Under the pieces are notes generated by a model. The model saw only the letters and a program-made list of their open reading frames with translations. It was not told where the DNA came from and searched no databases. This document shows, in pieces, positions 26,155 through 35,254 of a stretch of DNA of 64,000 bases. Origin of the DNA: Streptomyces sp. PsTaAH-137 (lineage in GTDB: Bacteria > Actinomycetota > Actinomycetes > Streptomycetales > Streptomycetaceae); NCBI RefSeq assembly GCF_003259365.1, contig NZ_QLLY01000002.1, positions 310,001-374,000 of the forward strand. The letters run 5' to 3'. Positions within the stretch are counted from its first letter, which is position 1; the number at the start of each line of letters is the position of its first letter. A program made the position numbers and the translations under genes.

Positions 26155-27732
26155 TCAGTGGGTACGGTGCGTGATCCTGCCGCCCACCGTGGTCAGCAGT
26201 ACCGGCGCCTCGGCCAGTTCGTCGGCCGGTGCCGTCACCGGGTCCAGGCCGAGCACGGTGAGGTCCGCGCGCAGGCCGACCGCGATCCGGCCCGTCCTGT
26301 CCGCCTCCCCGGCCGCGACCGCCGCGTGCGAGGTCACTCCTTCGAGCGCTTCGAGCCCGGTGAGGCCCTGCCCCGGTCCGGCCGCGCCCTCGGGCACCCG
26401 GGCCATGGCGAGCACCCGCCGTACGTCGTAGGGGGCGATCGGCCAGTCCGAGCCGAGGGCGAGGGTGGCGCCCGCGTCGCGCAGGTCGCGGGTGCGCCAG
26501 GCGCGGGCCGCCCGCTCGTCGCCGAGCCGCTTGGACCACTCGTCGCTGTGGTCACCCTTCGTGTACGCGGTGTGCGGCGGCTGCATGGACGCGGTGACCC
26601 CGAGCGCGGCGAACCGCGGGAGGGTGTCGTCGGGCACCGACTCGATGTGCTCGATCCGGTGGGCGCCGCGGCCGCTCGCGCCGAGCGCCTCGACCGTGTC
26701 CAGGACGTGCCGGACGGCCGCGTCGCCGATGGCGTGGGTAGCGGTGCGCACCCCGGCGGCGTGCAGGTGCCGTACGGCGGCGCTGTACGCGGCCGGGTCC
26801 GGCCAGAACGCCTCGGTCCCCTGCCCGTGGCAGTCGGGGTGCTCCAGCCAGGCGGTGCCGCCCTCGACGGTGCCGTCCATGAAGAACTTGACGCCGCCGA
26901 CCCGCCAGTCGCGGCCGTGCCTGGCCTGGAGCGCGATCAGTTCGTCGAGGCCCGCCGTGTCCACGCCCGGCATGCACCAGGGCGCGATGGTCAGACGCAG
27001 CGGCAGGTCGGTGTCCGCCTCGACCGCGGCGAGCAGATCGAGGTCGGAGCCGTCCATGACGTGGGCGCCGGTGAGGCCGGTGGCGGCCATCGCGGTGAGC
27101 AGGTCGACGAGTCCCTTGCGGCGGTCCTCGTACGAGAGCGCGGGCACGACCGCGTCGACCAGGTCCATCGCCGCGTGCTCGATCAGGTGCCCGGTGGGGC
27201 GGCCGTCGGGGCCGCAGACGATCTCGGAGCGCTGGGCGAAGGAGCGCGGGCCGGTGACGCCCGCCGCGGTCAGGGCGGCGGCGCTGACGAGTGCCGAGTG
27301 GCCGTCGTACAGGCGCAGGAAGGCGGGGGCGCCGTCGAGGACGTCCTCGATGAGGTCGCGGTGGAGCGGGCGGCCGCCGAACGCGTTGTGGTCGAGCCCC
27401 CAGCCGATGACCCAGCCGTCGATCCGGTCCGCGTGGCGCAGGGCGGTCCGCAGCGCGTCCAGGTCCTGTACGCCGCTGAGGTCGGCGCCGGTCGCCATGC
27501 GCAGGCCCCACACCGGGTGGCTGTGGGAGTCGACGAGCCCCGGCGTGACGGTCGCTCCGGCGAGGTCGAGGCGTTCGGTGCGGGGGCCTGTGCAGTCCCG
27601 GATCAGGGTGGCGGTGTCGCCGATCGCCGTGATGCGGCCGCCGGTGACGGCCAGCGCGGTGGCCTCCGGCTGATCCGGGTTCAGGGTGCGGATGTTTGTG
27701 CTGGTGAGGAGGAGGTCGGCCGGGGGTGCCAT
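26155..27732 (-). CDS. Amidohydrolase family 3 (YtcJ-like)
   Basis: 525 residues, normal for this family. The metal-binding HxH is in GLVDSHSHPVWG near residue 72; further ligands are in GVKFFMDGTVEGGTAWL near 285, TATHAIGDAAV near 335, HRIEHIES near 360 and the final Asp in LALGSDWPIAPYD near 430. These enzymes hydrolyse amide or imide bonds, often in N-formyl or cyclic compounds. The ATG follows an AAAGGAG at seven bases. The permease gene lies upstream on the same strand, so the two likely take up and hydrolyse one substrate. Confidence 0.88.
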   Translation of the reverse strand: MAPPADLLLTSTNIRTLNPDQPEATALAVTGGRITAIGDTATLIRDCTGPRTERLDLAGATVTPGLVDSHSHPVWGLRMATGADLSGVQDLDALRTALRHADRIDGWVIGWGLDHNAFGGRPLHRDLIEDVLDGAPAFLRLYDGHSALVSAAALTAAGVTGPRSFAQRSEIVCGPDGRPTGHLIEHAAMDLVDAVVPALSYEDRRKGLVDLLTAMAATGLTGAHVMDGSDLDLLAAVEADTDLPLRLTIAPWCMPGVDTAGLDELIALQARHGRDWRVGGVKFFMDGTVEGGTAWLEHPDCHGQGTEAFWPDPAAYSAAVRHLHAAGVRTATHAIGDAAVRHVLDTVEALGASGRGAHRIEHIESVPDDTLPRFAALGVTASMQPPHTAYTKGDHSDEWSKRLGDERAARAWRTRDLRDAGATLALGSDWPIAPYDVRRVLAMARVPEGAAGPGQGLTGLEALEGVTSHAAVAAGEADRTGRIAVGLRADLTVLGLDPVTAPADELAEAPVLLTTVGGRITHRTH

Positions 27733-27794
27733 GTGCGGGCTCCTTTTTGGCGGCTCGTCTGCGGGGGTGGGCGTTCGTCGGCGGGTGCGGGTGC

Positions 27795-27828
27795 GTCGTG
27801 GCTGGTCGCGCAGTTCCCCGCGCCCCTT
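27795..27828. repeat. Intergenic GC-rich repeat inside the amidohydrolase/permease gap
   Basis: A full copy (GTCGTGGCTGGTCGCGCAGT, then TCCCCGCGCCCC) lies between the permease stop and the amidohydrolase start. If it acts as a terminator it would lower expression of the second gene of the operon. Confidence 0.75.
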
Positions 27829-27851
27829 GCGGGGCGCGGTCGGACCCTGGG

Positions 27852-29306
27852 CTAGGACTGGCCGAACCGTTCGTAGATCTCCGGGCGGGTGCGCTTCAGG
27901 CGGTGGGCCAGCGGGAAGCCCAGGACGAAGACCGCGGGGGCCACCGCCACCATCACCGCGTTCGCCAGCGGGGACGCGCCGGTGAAGAGGTCGATGTGGG
28001 TGATCACCAGGATTATCGCGGCGCCGAGGAGCAGCGTCGCCGCGGCGGGGGCGACGATCGTGCGCAGGACGCCCTCCTGGTGGCTGATCCGGCGGAAGAA
28101 GAACGGGACGGCGATGGCCGCGAGGAGTTGCAGCGCCATCAGGCCCAGCATGCCCGGGGTGTTCACCCACAGCAGGAGCTGCGCGTACGGGTCGAGGCCC
28201 GCGGCCCAGAAGACGAGGACGACGACGGCGCCCAGGGCGGTCTGCGCGAGGCCCGCCGCGTACGGGGAGCCGTGCTTGGGGTGGATCCGGCCGAAGGAGC
28301 GCGGCAGGACCCCTTCGTCGGCGAGGGCGAGCCCGTAACGGTTGATCGCGTTGTGGAAGGCGAGCAGGGAGGCGATGACGCTGGTGACGATGAGGACGTG
28401 CATCACGTCGGCCGCCCAGCCGCCGACGAAGGTGGTGATCGCGGTGAAGAAGAGGTCCGCCGGGTTGCCGCCCGCCTCCTTCACCACCTGCGCGTCGCCG
28501 AAGGACTGGATGGCGATCCAGACCGTGAACGCGTAGAAGAGCCCGAGGAAGGCGACCGCGATGTACGTGGCGCGCGGCACGGTGCGGTCCGGGTCGCGGG
28601 CCTCGCGGCGGTAGATGACGGTCGACTCGAAGCCGGTGAACGCGGCGAAGGCGAAGGCCAGGACGGCCGCGGTGCCGGGCACGAGGACGTTGCCGGGGGC
28701 GAAGGAGGCCAGGGAGAGGCCGTGGGCGCCGCCCTTGAGGAGGACTCCGCCGGCGAGGAGTACGAGGATGCCGGTCTCGGCGACGAGCAGGACGCCGAGC
28801 AGCTTCGCGCCGAAGTCGATCGACCGGAAGCCGCCGTACCAGATGACGGCCAGGCCGATCAGGGAGACGGGCAGCCAGGGGATGTCGGCGCCGAACAGGG
28901 CGTGGACGGTGTCCTGGGTGGCGGAGCCGAGGAGCCCGTAGACGCCGATCTCCATGCCGTTGTAGCCGATCATGGCGAGCAGCGCGGCGCCGATGCCGGC
29001 CGGGCGGCCGAGGCCCTGGGTGATGTACGCGTAGAAGGCGCCGCCGCCGGTGACGTGGCGGCTCATCGCGGTGAAGCCGATGGCGAAGACGGCGAGGGTG
29101 AGGCCGGCCAGGAGGTAGCCGGCCGGGGCGCCGATGCCGCCGAGGGCGATGGCGAGCGGGGCGACGCCCGCCATGACGGTGAGCGGGGCGGCGGCGGAGA
29201 CGACGAAGAACGCGATGTCGGCGGTGCCGAGGGAACCCGTGCGCAGACCGGGCTCGGCCGGGGCGGGCGGGGCGGCCGTGACGGTCTTCGGGGAGGTTGC
29301 GGGCAT
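27852..29306 (-). CDS. APC-superfamily amino acid permease
   Basis: 484 residues with about 12 hydrophobic segments. The first shows the APC signature FFVVSAAAPLTVMAGVAPLAIALGG, and TM6 has AFTGFESTVIYRREARDPDRTVPRA, typical of amino acid/amine transporters. It should import an amino acid-like compound by proton symport. It is transcribed away from the TetR gene and ahead of the amidohydrolase. A palindromic operator sits 60 bases before its start, so control by that TetR is likely. Confidence 0.9.
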   Translation of the reverse strand: MPATSPKTVTAAPPAPAEPGLRTGSLGTADIAFFVVSAAAPLTVMAGVAPLAIALGGIGAPAGYLLAGLTLAVFAIGFTAMSRHVTGGGAFYAYITQGLGRPAGIGAALLAMIGYNGMEIGVYGLLGSATQDTVHALFGADIPWLPVSLIGLAVIWYGGFRSIDFGAKLLGVLLVAETGILVLLAGGVLLKGGAHGLSLASFAPGNVLVPGTAAVLAFAFAAFTGFESTVIYRREARDPDRTVPRATYIAVAFLGLFYAFTVWIAIQSFGDAQVVKEAGGNPADLFFTAITTFVGGWAADVMHVLIVTSVIASLLAFHNAINRYGLALADEGVLPRSFGRIHPKHGSPYAAGLAQTALGAVVVLVFWAAGLDPYAQLLLWVNTPGMLGLMALQLLAAIAVPFFFRRISHQEGVLRTIVAPAAATLLLGAAIILVITHIDLFTGASPLANAVMVAVAPAVFVLGFPLAHRLKRTRPEIYERFGQS

Positions 29307-29365
29307 GCGGAAGGAGGCCCTTCTGGTGGCAGGCAGCAGAGGACGGGAAAGGGGGGCAGCGGCGT

Positions 29366-29386
29366 AAACCTAAAGCCTTTCGGTTT
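29366..29386. promoter_or_regulatory. TetR-type operator between permease and regulator
   Basis: AAACCTAAAG and CTTTCGGTTT are inverted arms (9 of 10 positions match) around a single C. The site is AT-rich in a GC-rich gap and lies between the divergent permease and TetR genes. Confidence 0.7.
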
Positions 29387-29467
29387 CCGCAATGTAACCT
29401 CCCGTTGGGGATACGGGAAGACCCGTCTTCACGGGCGGGACGGGGTTCTGACGGAGGAGCACATCGG

Positions 29468-30076
29468 ATGGGTCGGCCGAGCAAGCCACTGCTGGACCGG
29501 GAGCGCATCGGCGCGACGGCGCTGGCCCTCGTCGACGAGCAGGGCGACTTCAGCGTGCCGCAGATCGCGCGGCGGCTCGGGGTGCAGACGGGTTCCGTGT
29601 ACCACCACGTGGACGGCCGGGACGGGATCGTGGAGCTGCTGCGGGACCGGGTGGCGGGAGGCATCGACGCGGCGCCGCTCCGCTCGGGGCTGCCGTGGGA
29701 CGAGGCGCTGACGGAGTGGGCGCGGGCCTATCGCGCCGCGTTCGCCGCGCATCCGAAGGCGATTCCGCTGCTGACCACGAATCCGGTGCGGGCGCCTCGG
29801 GTGCTGGCTCAGTACGAGCTGGCGGTGGGGCTGTTGCTGGATGCCGGGTTCGACGTCGGCGATGTCATGACGGTGGTCATCGGGCTGGACAATGTCGTGC
29901 TCGGGTCGGCGCTGGACATGGCGGCGCCGGAGGAGATGTGGGAGGTGCCGGAGGGGGCCGCGATGCCGTTGCTGGAGCGGGCGCTTTCGGCGATGGCGGG
30001 GGGCCGCTCGGATGCCGCCTTCGAGCTGGCGCTCGGTGCGTTTGTGGGGGGCGTGCGGGGGTTGCTCGGGGCTTAG
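29468..30076 (+). CDS. TetR family transcriptional regulator
   Basis: 202 residues with an N-terminal TetR helix-turn-helix (IGATALALVDEQGDFSVPQIARRLGVQTGSVYHHVDGRDGIVELL) and a TetR_C-like all-helical ligand domain (EALTEWARAYRAAFAAHP ...). A GGAGGAG precedes the ATG. It probably represses the divergent permease/amidohydrolase operon through the 21-base operator and responds to the transported compound. Confidence 0.9.
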   Translation: MGRPSKPLLDRERIGATALALVDEQGDFSVPQIARRLGVQTGSVYHHVDGRDGIVELLRDRVAGGIDAAPLRSGLPWDEALTEWARAYRAAFAAHPKAIPLLTTNPVRAPRVLAQYELAVGLLLDAGFDVGDVMTVVIGLDNVVLGSALDMAAPEEMWEVPEGAAMPLLERALSAMAGGRSDAAFELALGAFVGGVRGLLGA

Positions 30077-30131
30077 GGCGCGGGCCGCCTACGACGGCCC
30101 GGGCCCCTCAGTTGTCCTTCGCCCGCGGCCC

Positions 30132-30550
30132 GGTGGCCGCTTCTCGCGCAGTTCCCCGCGCCCCTAGGCAATCCTTCGGGCGCGGCTCTCGTCGTGGCTG
30201 GTCGCGCAGTTCCCCGCGCCCCTGGGCAGTCCGTCACGCGCGACCCGGTGGCCGCTTCTCGCGTAGTTCTTCACGCGCGGCTCTCGTCGTGGCTGGTCGC
30301 GCAGTTCCCCGCGCCCCTGAAGACATGCGCTGCGCGCAGCCTTCCCCTGAGGCTGCGCTTCGCGCGCCTCCCGATGGGGGGCAGCGGTGGCGCGCCTCTC
30401 CGATGGGGCGGGGGCGCGCCTCTCTGATGAGATGGCGCACGAAGTGCGCATCTCAGGGGCGCGGGGAACTGCGCGACCAGCCACGACGGTGGCGCGCGTG
30501 AGGAACTGGTTTTAGGGGCGCGGGGAACTGCGCGAGAAGCGGCCACCGGG
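30132..30550. repeat. Cluster of six intergenic GC-rich repeats
   Basis: Copies lie near 30132-30165, 30191-30223, 30245-30270 (degenerate), 30286-30320, then inverted at 30453-30489 and 30513-30550. Two flavours alternate: one with GGCTGGTCGCGCAGTTCCCC and one with CCGCTTCTCGCGCAGTTCCC. The 30-base hairpin just before the fifth copy (30426-30455) is identical to that at 5591-5620. The block fills the gap between the convergent TetR and glnE genes. No gene is seen in it. Confidence 0.85.
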
Positions 30551-30598
30551 CCGCACTCGAAGAACTGCGCGATCCGCCGGGACGGGGTCGCAGGGCCC

Positions 30599-33589
30599 CT
30601 ATTGGTAGAAGCGTTCCTCGACGACGGCTCGGGCGCGGCGCGTTGTGCGGCGGTAGTCGTCCAGCATGTCGCCGACGTGACCCGGGTCGTAGCCCAGATA
30701 ACGCCCCACGGCCCCGAGTTCACGCCCGTCGGACGGGAACGTGTCCCCGGCCCGCCCGCGCACCAGCATCACGGCGTTGCGAACCCGGGTCGCGAGGACC
30801 CAGGCCTCGTCGAGGATGGCGGCGTCCTCGGCGGGGATCAGCTCAGCGGCGCAGGCCGCGCCCAGCGCCTCCCGGGTACGCGTCGTGCGCAGCCCGGGCT
30901 CGGCCCAGCCGTGCTGGAGCTGGAGGAGCTGCACCGTCCACTCCACGTCGGACAGACCACCGCGGCCCAGCTTGGTGTGGAGGGTGGGGTCGGCGCCGCG
31001 CGGCAGGCGTTCGGACTCCATCCGGGCCTTGAGCCGCCGGATCTCGCGCACGGCGTCGTCGCCGAGCCCCTCGGCCGGGTAGCGCAACGGGTCGATCAGC
31101 TCGATGAAGGCGCGGCCCAACTCCTCGTCACCGGCGACGTACTGGGCCCGCAGCAGCGCCTGCGACTCCCAGACCAGTGACCACCGGCGGTAGTACGCCT
31201 CGTAGGACTTGAGCGTGCGCACGAGCGGCCCGGACTTGCCCTCGGGCCGCAGATCGGCGTCGATGAGCAGCGGCGGGTCGGCGCTCGGCAGGGCGAGCAG
31301 GCGGCGCATCTCGGAGACGACCTTGTTCGCGGCCTGGGCCGCCTCCTGGTCGCTGACGCCCTCGCGCGGCTCGTGCACGAACAGGACGTCGGCGTCGGAG
31401 CCGTAACCCAGTTCGTGTCCGCCGAAGCGGCCCATGGCGATGACGGCGAACCGGGTCGGCAGGGTGTCGCCCCAGCCGTCCCGGACGACCGCGCGGAGCG
31501 TCGCGGCGAGCGTGGCGGCCGTCAAGTCCGAGACGGCGCCGCCGACTTGGTCGACGAGGGCGCCCTGGTCGGCGACGGCCGGGGTGTCCTCGGTGCCGTA
31601 GGAGGCGATGATGTCGGCGGCGCAGGTGCGGAACAGCTCGCGGCGGCGCACCCCGCGGGCGGCGACGACGGCCTGCTCGCCACCGTCGGCCCGGCCCACC
31701 GCGGCGAGCACCTCCTGCTCCAACTGGGCGTGCGGGCGCGGCTGGAGACCCTGCGCGTCGCCGAGCAGCGCGACGGCCTCGGGGGCGCGCATCAGCAGAT
31801 CGGGGGCGAGCCGGCCGGCCGACAGGACGCGGGCCAGGTTCTCGGCGGCGGCGCCCTCGTCGCGCAGCAGCCGCAGGTACCAGGGGGTCTTGCCCAGCGC
31901 GTCGGAGACCTTGCGGAAGTTGAGCAGTCCGGCGTCCGGGTCCGCGGAGTCCGCGAACCAGCCGAGCAGCACCGGCAGCAGCGTGCGCTGGATGGCCGCC
32001 TTGCGGGTGACGCCCGAGGAGAGGGCCTCCAGGTGGCGCAGGGCCGCGCCGGGGTCGGCGTAGCCGAGGGCGACCAGGCGTTCGCGGGCCGCCTCCGTGC
32101 TCAACCTGGTCTCGCCCGGGGCGAGTTGGGCGACCGCGTCGAGCAGCGGGCGGTAGAAGAGCTTCTCGTGGAGGCGCCGGACCACCGAAGTGTGGCGCTT
32201 CCAGGCCCGGTTGAGGTCGGTGATGGGTTCGGTGCGCATGCCCATCGAGCGGCCGATGCGGCGCAGATCGGCCTCGTCCTCGGGGATCAGATGGGTGCGG
32301 CGCAACTTGTAGAGCTGGATGCGGTGTTCGAGCGTACGGAGGAAGCGGTAGGCGTCGTCGAGCTGGACGGCGTCGACCCGGCCCACGTAGCCGCCGTCGG
32401 CGAGCGCGGCCAGCGCGACCAGCGTCGTACCGCTGCGCAGCGAGGCGTCGGACCGGCCGTGCACCAACTGGAGCAGCTGGACGGCGAATTCGACGTCACG
32501 CAGGCCGCCGGGGCCGAGCTTCAGCTCGCGCTCGACCTCGCCCAGCGGGATGTTGGCGACGACGCGCTTGCGCATCTTCTGCACGTCGGGCACGAAGTTC
32601 TCGCGCTCGGCGACCTGCCAGACCATCGGGGAGACGGCGTCGACGTACTCCTGGCCCAGTTCGAGGTCGCCGGCGACCGGGCGGGCCTTGAGCAGCGCCT
32701 GGAACTCCCAGGTCTTGGCCCAGCGCTGGTAGTAGGCGAGGTGCGAGGAGAGGGTGCGGACCAGCGGGCCGTTGCGGCCCTCGGGGCGCAGGTTCGCGTC
32801 GACGGGCCAGATCGTGCCCTCGACGGTGGTGTCGGAGCAGATCCGCATCATGTGGGAGGCGAGCCGGGTGGCGGCCTGGACCGCCTTGCCCTCGTCCGCA
32901 CCCTCGACCGCCTCACCCACAAAGATGACGTCGACGTCGGACACGTAGTTCAGCTCGTGTCCGCCGCACTTGCCCATCGCGATCACCGCGAGCCGGCACA
33001 GCGCGGCGTCGGCGGGCGCGGCGGCCCGCGCCATGGCGAGCGCGGCGCGCAGTGTCGCCGTCGCCAGGTCGGCCAGTTCGGCGGCGGTCTCCACGATGTC
33101 GGTGGTGCCGCACACGTCGCGGGCGGCCAGCGACAGCAGGCACCGCCGGTAGGAGACGCGCAGCGACACCGGGTCGGTGGCGTCGGCGAGGCCCCGCTCG
33201 AACTCCTCCACCCCGGGATGCAGGTCGCTCGGCTCGTACGTGACCAGGGCCCGCCAGTCGCCGCTGTGCCGGGCGAGGTGGTCGGCCAGCGCCTCGGAGG
33301 CGCCGAGCACCCCGAGCAGCCGGTCGCGCAGCGGCTTCGCGGTGATCAGCGTGTCGAGGAGCTCGCGGCGGGCGGTGGGATCGGGCTGCGCCTCGACGAG
33401 CCGGACCAGGCCGAGCAGGGCGAGATCGGGGTCGGCGGTGGCGCCGAGCGCGTCCAGGAGCAGCGGGTCGGAGCGCACCGAGGACAGCGCCTCGGCGTCG
33501 AGCAGCCGCTCGGCACCGGACGGATCGGTGAATCCGTGCCGCAGCAGCCGCGTGAACGTGCTGCTCCTTCGTCCTTGCGGCACCGACAT
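30599..33589 (-). CDS. glnE: Bifunctional glutamine synthetase adenylyltransferase/deadenylase
   Basis: 996 residues, the normal size of GlnE. Two nucleotidyltransferase halves are clear: the N-terminal adenylyl-removing domain (MGKCGGHELNYVSDVDVIF, residues 205-223, SDxD at 217-220) and the C-terminal adenylyl-transferring domain (MGRFGGHELGYGSDADVLF, near 715), each followed by a GlnD-type helical domain. It adds AMP to and removes AMP from type I glutamine synthetase according to nitrogen status. GlnII nearby is not a substrate type. The C-terminus is intact, and the cluster of repeats follows it. Confidence 0.97.
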   Translation of the reverse strand: MSVPQGRRSSTFTRLLRHGFTDPSGAERLLDAEALSSVRSDPLLLDALGATADPDLALLGLVRLVEAQPDPTARRELLDTLITAKPLRDRLLGVLGASEALADHLARHSGDWRALVTYEPSDLHPGVEEFERGLADATDPVSLRVSYRRCLLSLAARDVCGTTDIVETAAELADLATATLRAALAMARAAAPADAALCRLAVIAMGKCGGHELNYVSDVDVIFVGEAVEGADEGKAVQAATRLASHMMRICSDTTVEGTIWPVDANLRPEGRNGPLVRTLSSHLAYYQRWAKTWEFQALLKARPVAGDLELGQEYVDAVSPMVWQVAERENFVPDVQKMRKRVVANIPLGEVERELKLGPGGLRDVEFAVQLLQLVHGRSDASLRSGTTLVALAALADGGYVGRVDAVQLDDAYRFLRTLEHRIQLYKLRRTHLIPEDEADLRRIGRSMGMRTEPITDLNRAWKRHTSVVRRLHEKLFYRPLLDAVAQLAPGETRLSTEAARERLVALGYADPGAALRHLEALSSGVTRKAAIQRTLLPVLLGWFADSADPDAGLLNFRKVSDALGKTPWYLRLLRDEGAAAENLARVLSAGRLAPDLLMRAPEAVALLGDAQGLQPRPHAQLEQEVLAAVGRADGGEQAVVAARGVRRRELFRTCAADIIASYGTEDTPAVADQGALVDQVGGAVSDLTAATLAATLRAVVRDGWGDTLPTRFAVIAMGRFGGHELGYGSDADVLFVHEPREGVSDQEAAQAANKVVSEMRRLLALPSADPPLLIDADLRPEGKSGPLVRTLKSYEAYYRRWSLVWESQALLRAQYVAGDEELGRAFIELIDPLRYPAEGLGDDAVREIRRLKARMESERLPRGADPTLHTKLGRGGLSDVEWTVQLLQLQHGWAEPGLRTTRTREALGAACAAELIPAEDAAILDEAWVLATRVRNAVMLVRGRAGDTFPSDGRELGAVGRYLGYDPGHVGDMLDDYRRTTRRARAVVEERFYQ

Positions 33590-33745
33590 CGCCCGGCCTC
33601 CTGTTCGATCACTCGCTGGTGCTGAGCCTACTGCTCAACGTGCGGGACCGATGAGTCGTGGACGGGTGCGCGGTCCTACCTCCCGAGGGACGATCCCTCA
33701 TATGCCCGTACGTGCTCCAGGTACGCACAGCCGGAAGGACAGGCC

Positions 33746-34177
33746 ATGGAATGGACCCTGGAAGTGGTGGTGCTTCCCGTCTCGGACGTGGACCGCGCCA
33801 AGGAGTTCTACGCGGAGAGGGTGGGGTTCGAGGTCGACCTCGACCGTGAGGTGGCCCCCGGCATCCGCGTCGTGCAGCTGACCCCGCCCGGCTCGCGCTG
33901 CTCCGTCTCGCTGACGCAGGGACTGCCCGGCGCCCCGGGGCAGCGCGGCATGGAGCCCGGTTCGCTGAGCGGGCTCCAGTTGTGCGTCACCGACATCGCG
34001 GCCGCGCACGCCGAGCTGGTGGCGCGCGGCGTGGACGTGTCGCCGGTGCGGCACGCGGGGCCGGGCGGCTGGGAGGACGGGCCCGGCGAGGAGTGGAACT
34101 CCTTCCTGTTCTTCAGCGACCCGGACGGGAACGGGTGGACGGTGCAGGAGGCGCCGGCGCCGCTCGCCGAGCGCTGA
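33746..34177 (+). CDS. VOC (glyoxalase-like) superfamily protein
   Basis: 143 residues with the two beta-alpha-beta-beta-beta repeats of the VOC fold: LEVVVLPVSDVDRAKEFYAERVGFEV at the start and LQLCVTDIAAAHAELVARGV in the middle, then FFSDPDGNGWTVQE at the end. Metal-binding residues are only partly kept, so it could be an enzyme or a binding/resistance protein. It is a close paralogue of the VOC gene at 37612. Stand-alone gene with an AAGGACAGG region before the ATG. Confidence 0.85.
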   Translation: MEWTLEVVVLPVSDVDRAKEFYAERVGFEVDLDREVAPGIRVVQLTPPGSRCSVSLTQGLPGAPGQRGMEPGSLSGLQLCVTDIAAAHAELVARGVDVSPVRHAGPGGWEDGPGEEWNSFLFFSDPDGNGWTVQEAPAPLAER

Positions 34178-34347
34178 GGGCTGACGGCTGAGGGCTGAGG
34201 GCGGATCGAAAGCGGATCCGGGGTGCCGAGGATTCACCGACGGTTCACCCGGCCGAACCGGAACACGTGACACCGCGGCGGCTTGGCGTGTGCATGCTCT
34301 GCTCGCACCGCCAGCATCCGCTCCCTCCCCCACATCGGAGGTCCCAC

Positions 34348-35253
34348 GTGCCCGGCAGCAGTACCGCACGTCCCCTTCCCGTCCGCACCCGCGGCAAGGC
34401 GTTCCTCTCGGCGCTCGCGCTGACGGCCGCCGCCGCGGGCAGCTGGCTCGCGCTCGGCGGCGGCTCGCCCGCCCACGCGGCGGCGACCGTGCCCACCCCC
34501 GACCACACGATCGTCGTGGTCTTCGAGAACCACGCGTACAGCCAGGTCATCGGCTCCTCCAGCGCCCCGTACATCAACAGCCTGAAGTCGGGCGGCGCCA
34601 ACCTGACGGCCTCGTACGCCGAGACGCACCCCAGCCAGCCCAACTACTTCGCGATGTTCTCGGGCTCCACCCAGGGCATCACGGACGACAGCTGCTACAC
34701 GCCCGGCTTCTCCTCCGCGCCGAACCTGGCCTCCGAGCTGATCGCCGCCGGCAAGACCTGGGGCAGCTACAACGAGACGCTGCCGAGCCAGGGTTCGACC
34801 ACCTGCTCCTCCGGCGACTACGCCCGCAAGCACAACCCGTGGTTCGGGTTCAGCAACGTCCCGACGTCGTCGGCGAAGACCTTCGCCCAGTTCCCGACGG
34901 ACTACTCGACGCTCCCCCAGGTCAGTTACGTCGTGCCGAACCTGTGCAGCGACATGCACGACTGCTCGGTGTCCACCGGTGACACCTGGCTGAAGAACAA
35001 GCTCGGCGCCTACGCGACCTGGGCCAAGACCCACAACAGCCTCCTCGTCGTCACCTTCGACGAGGACAACCGGCTGAGCGGCAACAAGATCCCGACCGTC
35101 TTCTACGGGCAGAAGGTCACCCCGGGTGCCACGTCCTCGACGACGTACAACCACTACGACCTGCTGCGCACCCTGGAGGACATGCACGGCCTGACCTCGC
35201 ACGCGGGCAACGCGGCGTCGGCCAAGGACATCACCGGCATCTGGACGTCCTGA
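34348..35253 (+). CDS. Exported phosphoesterase (acid phosphatase family)
   Basis: 301 residues from the GTG at 34348, which follows a GGAGG at six bases; an upstream ATG lacks one. A signal peptide (RGKAFLSALALTAAAAGSWL ... AHAA) is followed by a phosphoesterase domain: HTIVVVFENHAYSQVIG near residue 52, the AETHPSQPNYFAMFSG nucleophile region, and LVVTFDEDN and NHYDLLRTLEDMHGL near the end. The family includes phosphatidylinositol 3-phosphatase and acid phosphatases. It is the first gene of a likely four-gene operon, with the MFS gene one base after its stop. Confidence 0.85.
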   Translation: MPGSSTARPLPVRTRGKAFLSALALTAAAAGSWLALGGGSPAHAAATVPTPDHTIVVVFENHAYSQVIGSSSAPYINSLKSGGANLTASYAETHPSQPNYFAMFSGSTQGITDDSCYTPGFSSAPNLASELIAAGKTWGSYNETLPSQGSTTCSSGDYARKHNPWFGFSNVPTSSAKTFAQFPTDYSTLPQVSYVVPNLCSDMHDCSVSTGDTWLKNKLGAYATWAKTHNSLLVVTFDEDNRLSGNKIPTVFYGQKVTPGATSSTTYNHYDLLRTLEDMHGLTSHAGNAASAKDITGIWTS

Positions 35254-35254
35254 C

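Noticed and set aside
26155..29664. Single reading frame spanning amidohydrolase and the permease region on the minus strand
   Set aside because: The amidohydrolase has its own ATG and ribosome binding site at 27732. The part beyond it is the permease gene read out of frame.
31373..33625. 750-codon plus-strand frame opposite glnE
   Set aside because: Antisense shadow of a confidently identified gene; no start signal or domain.
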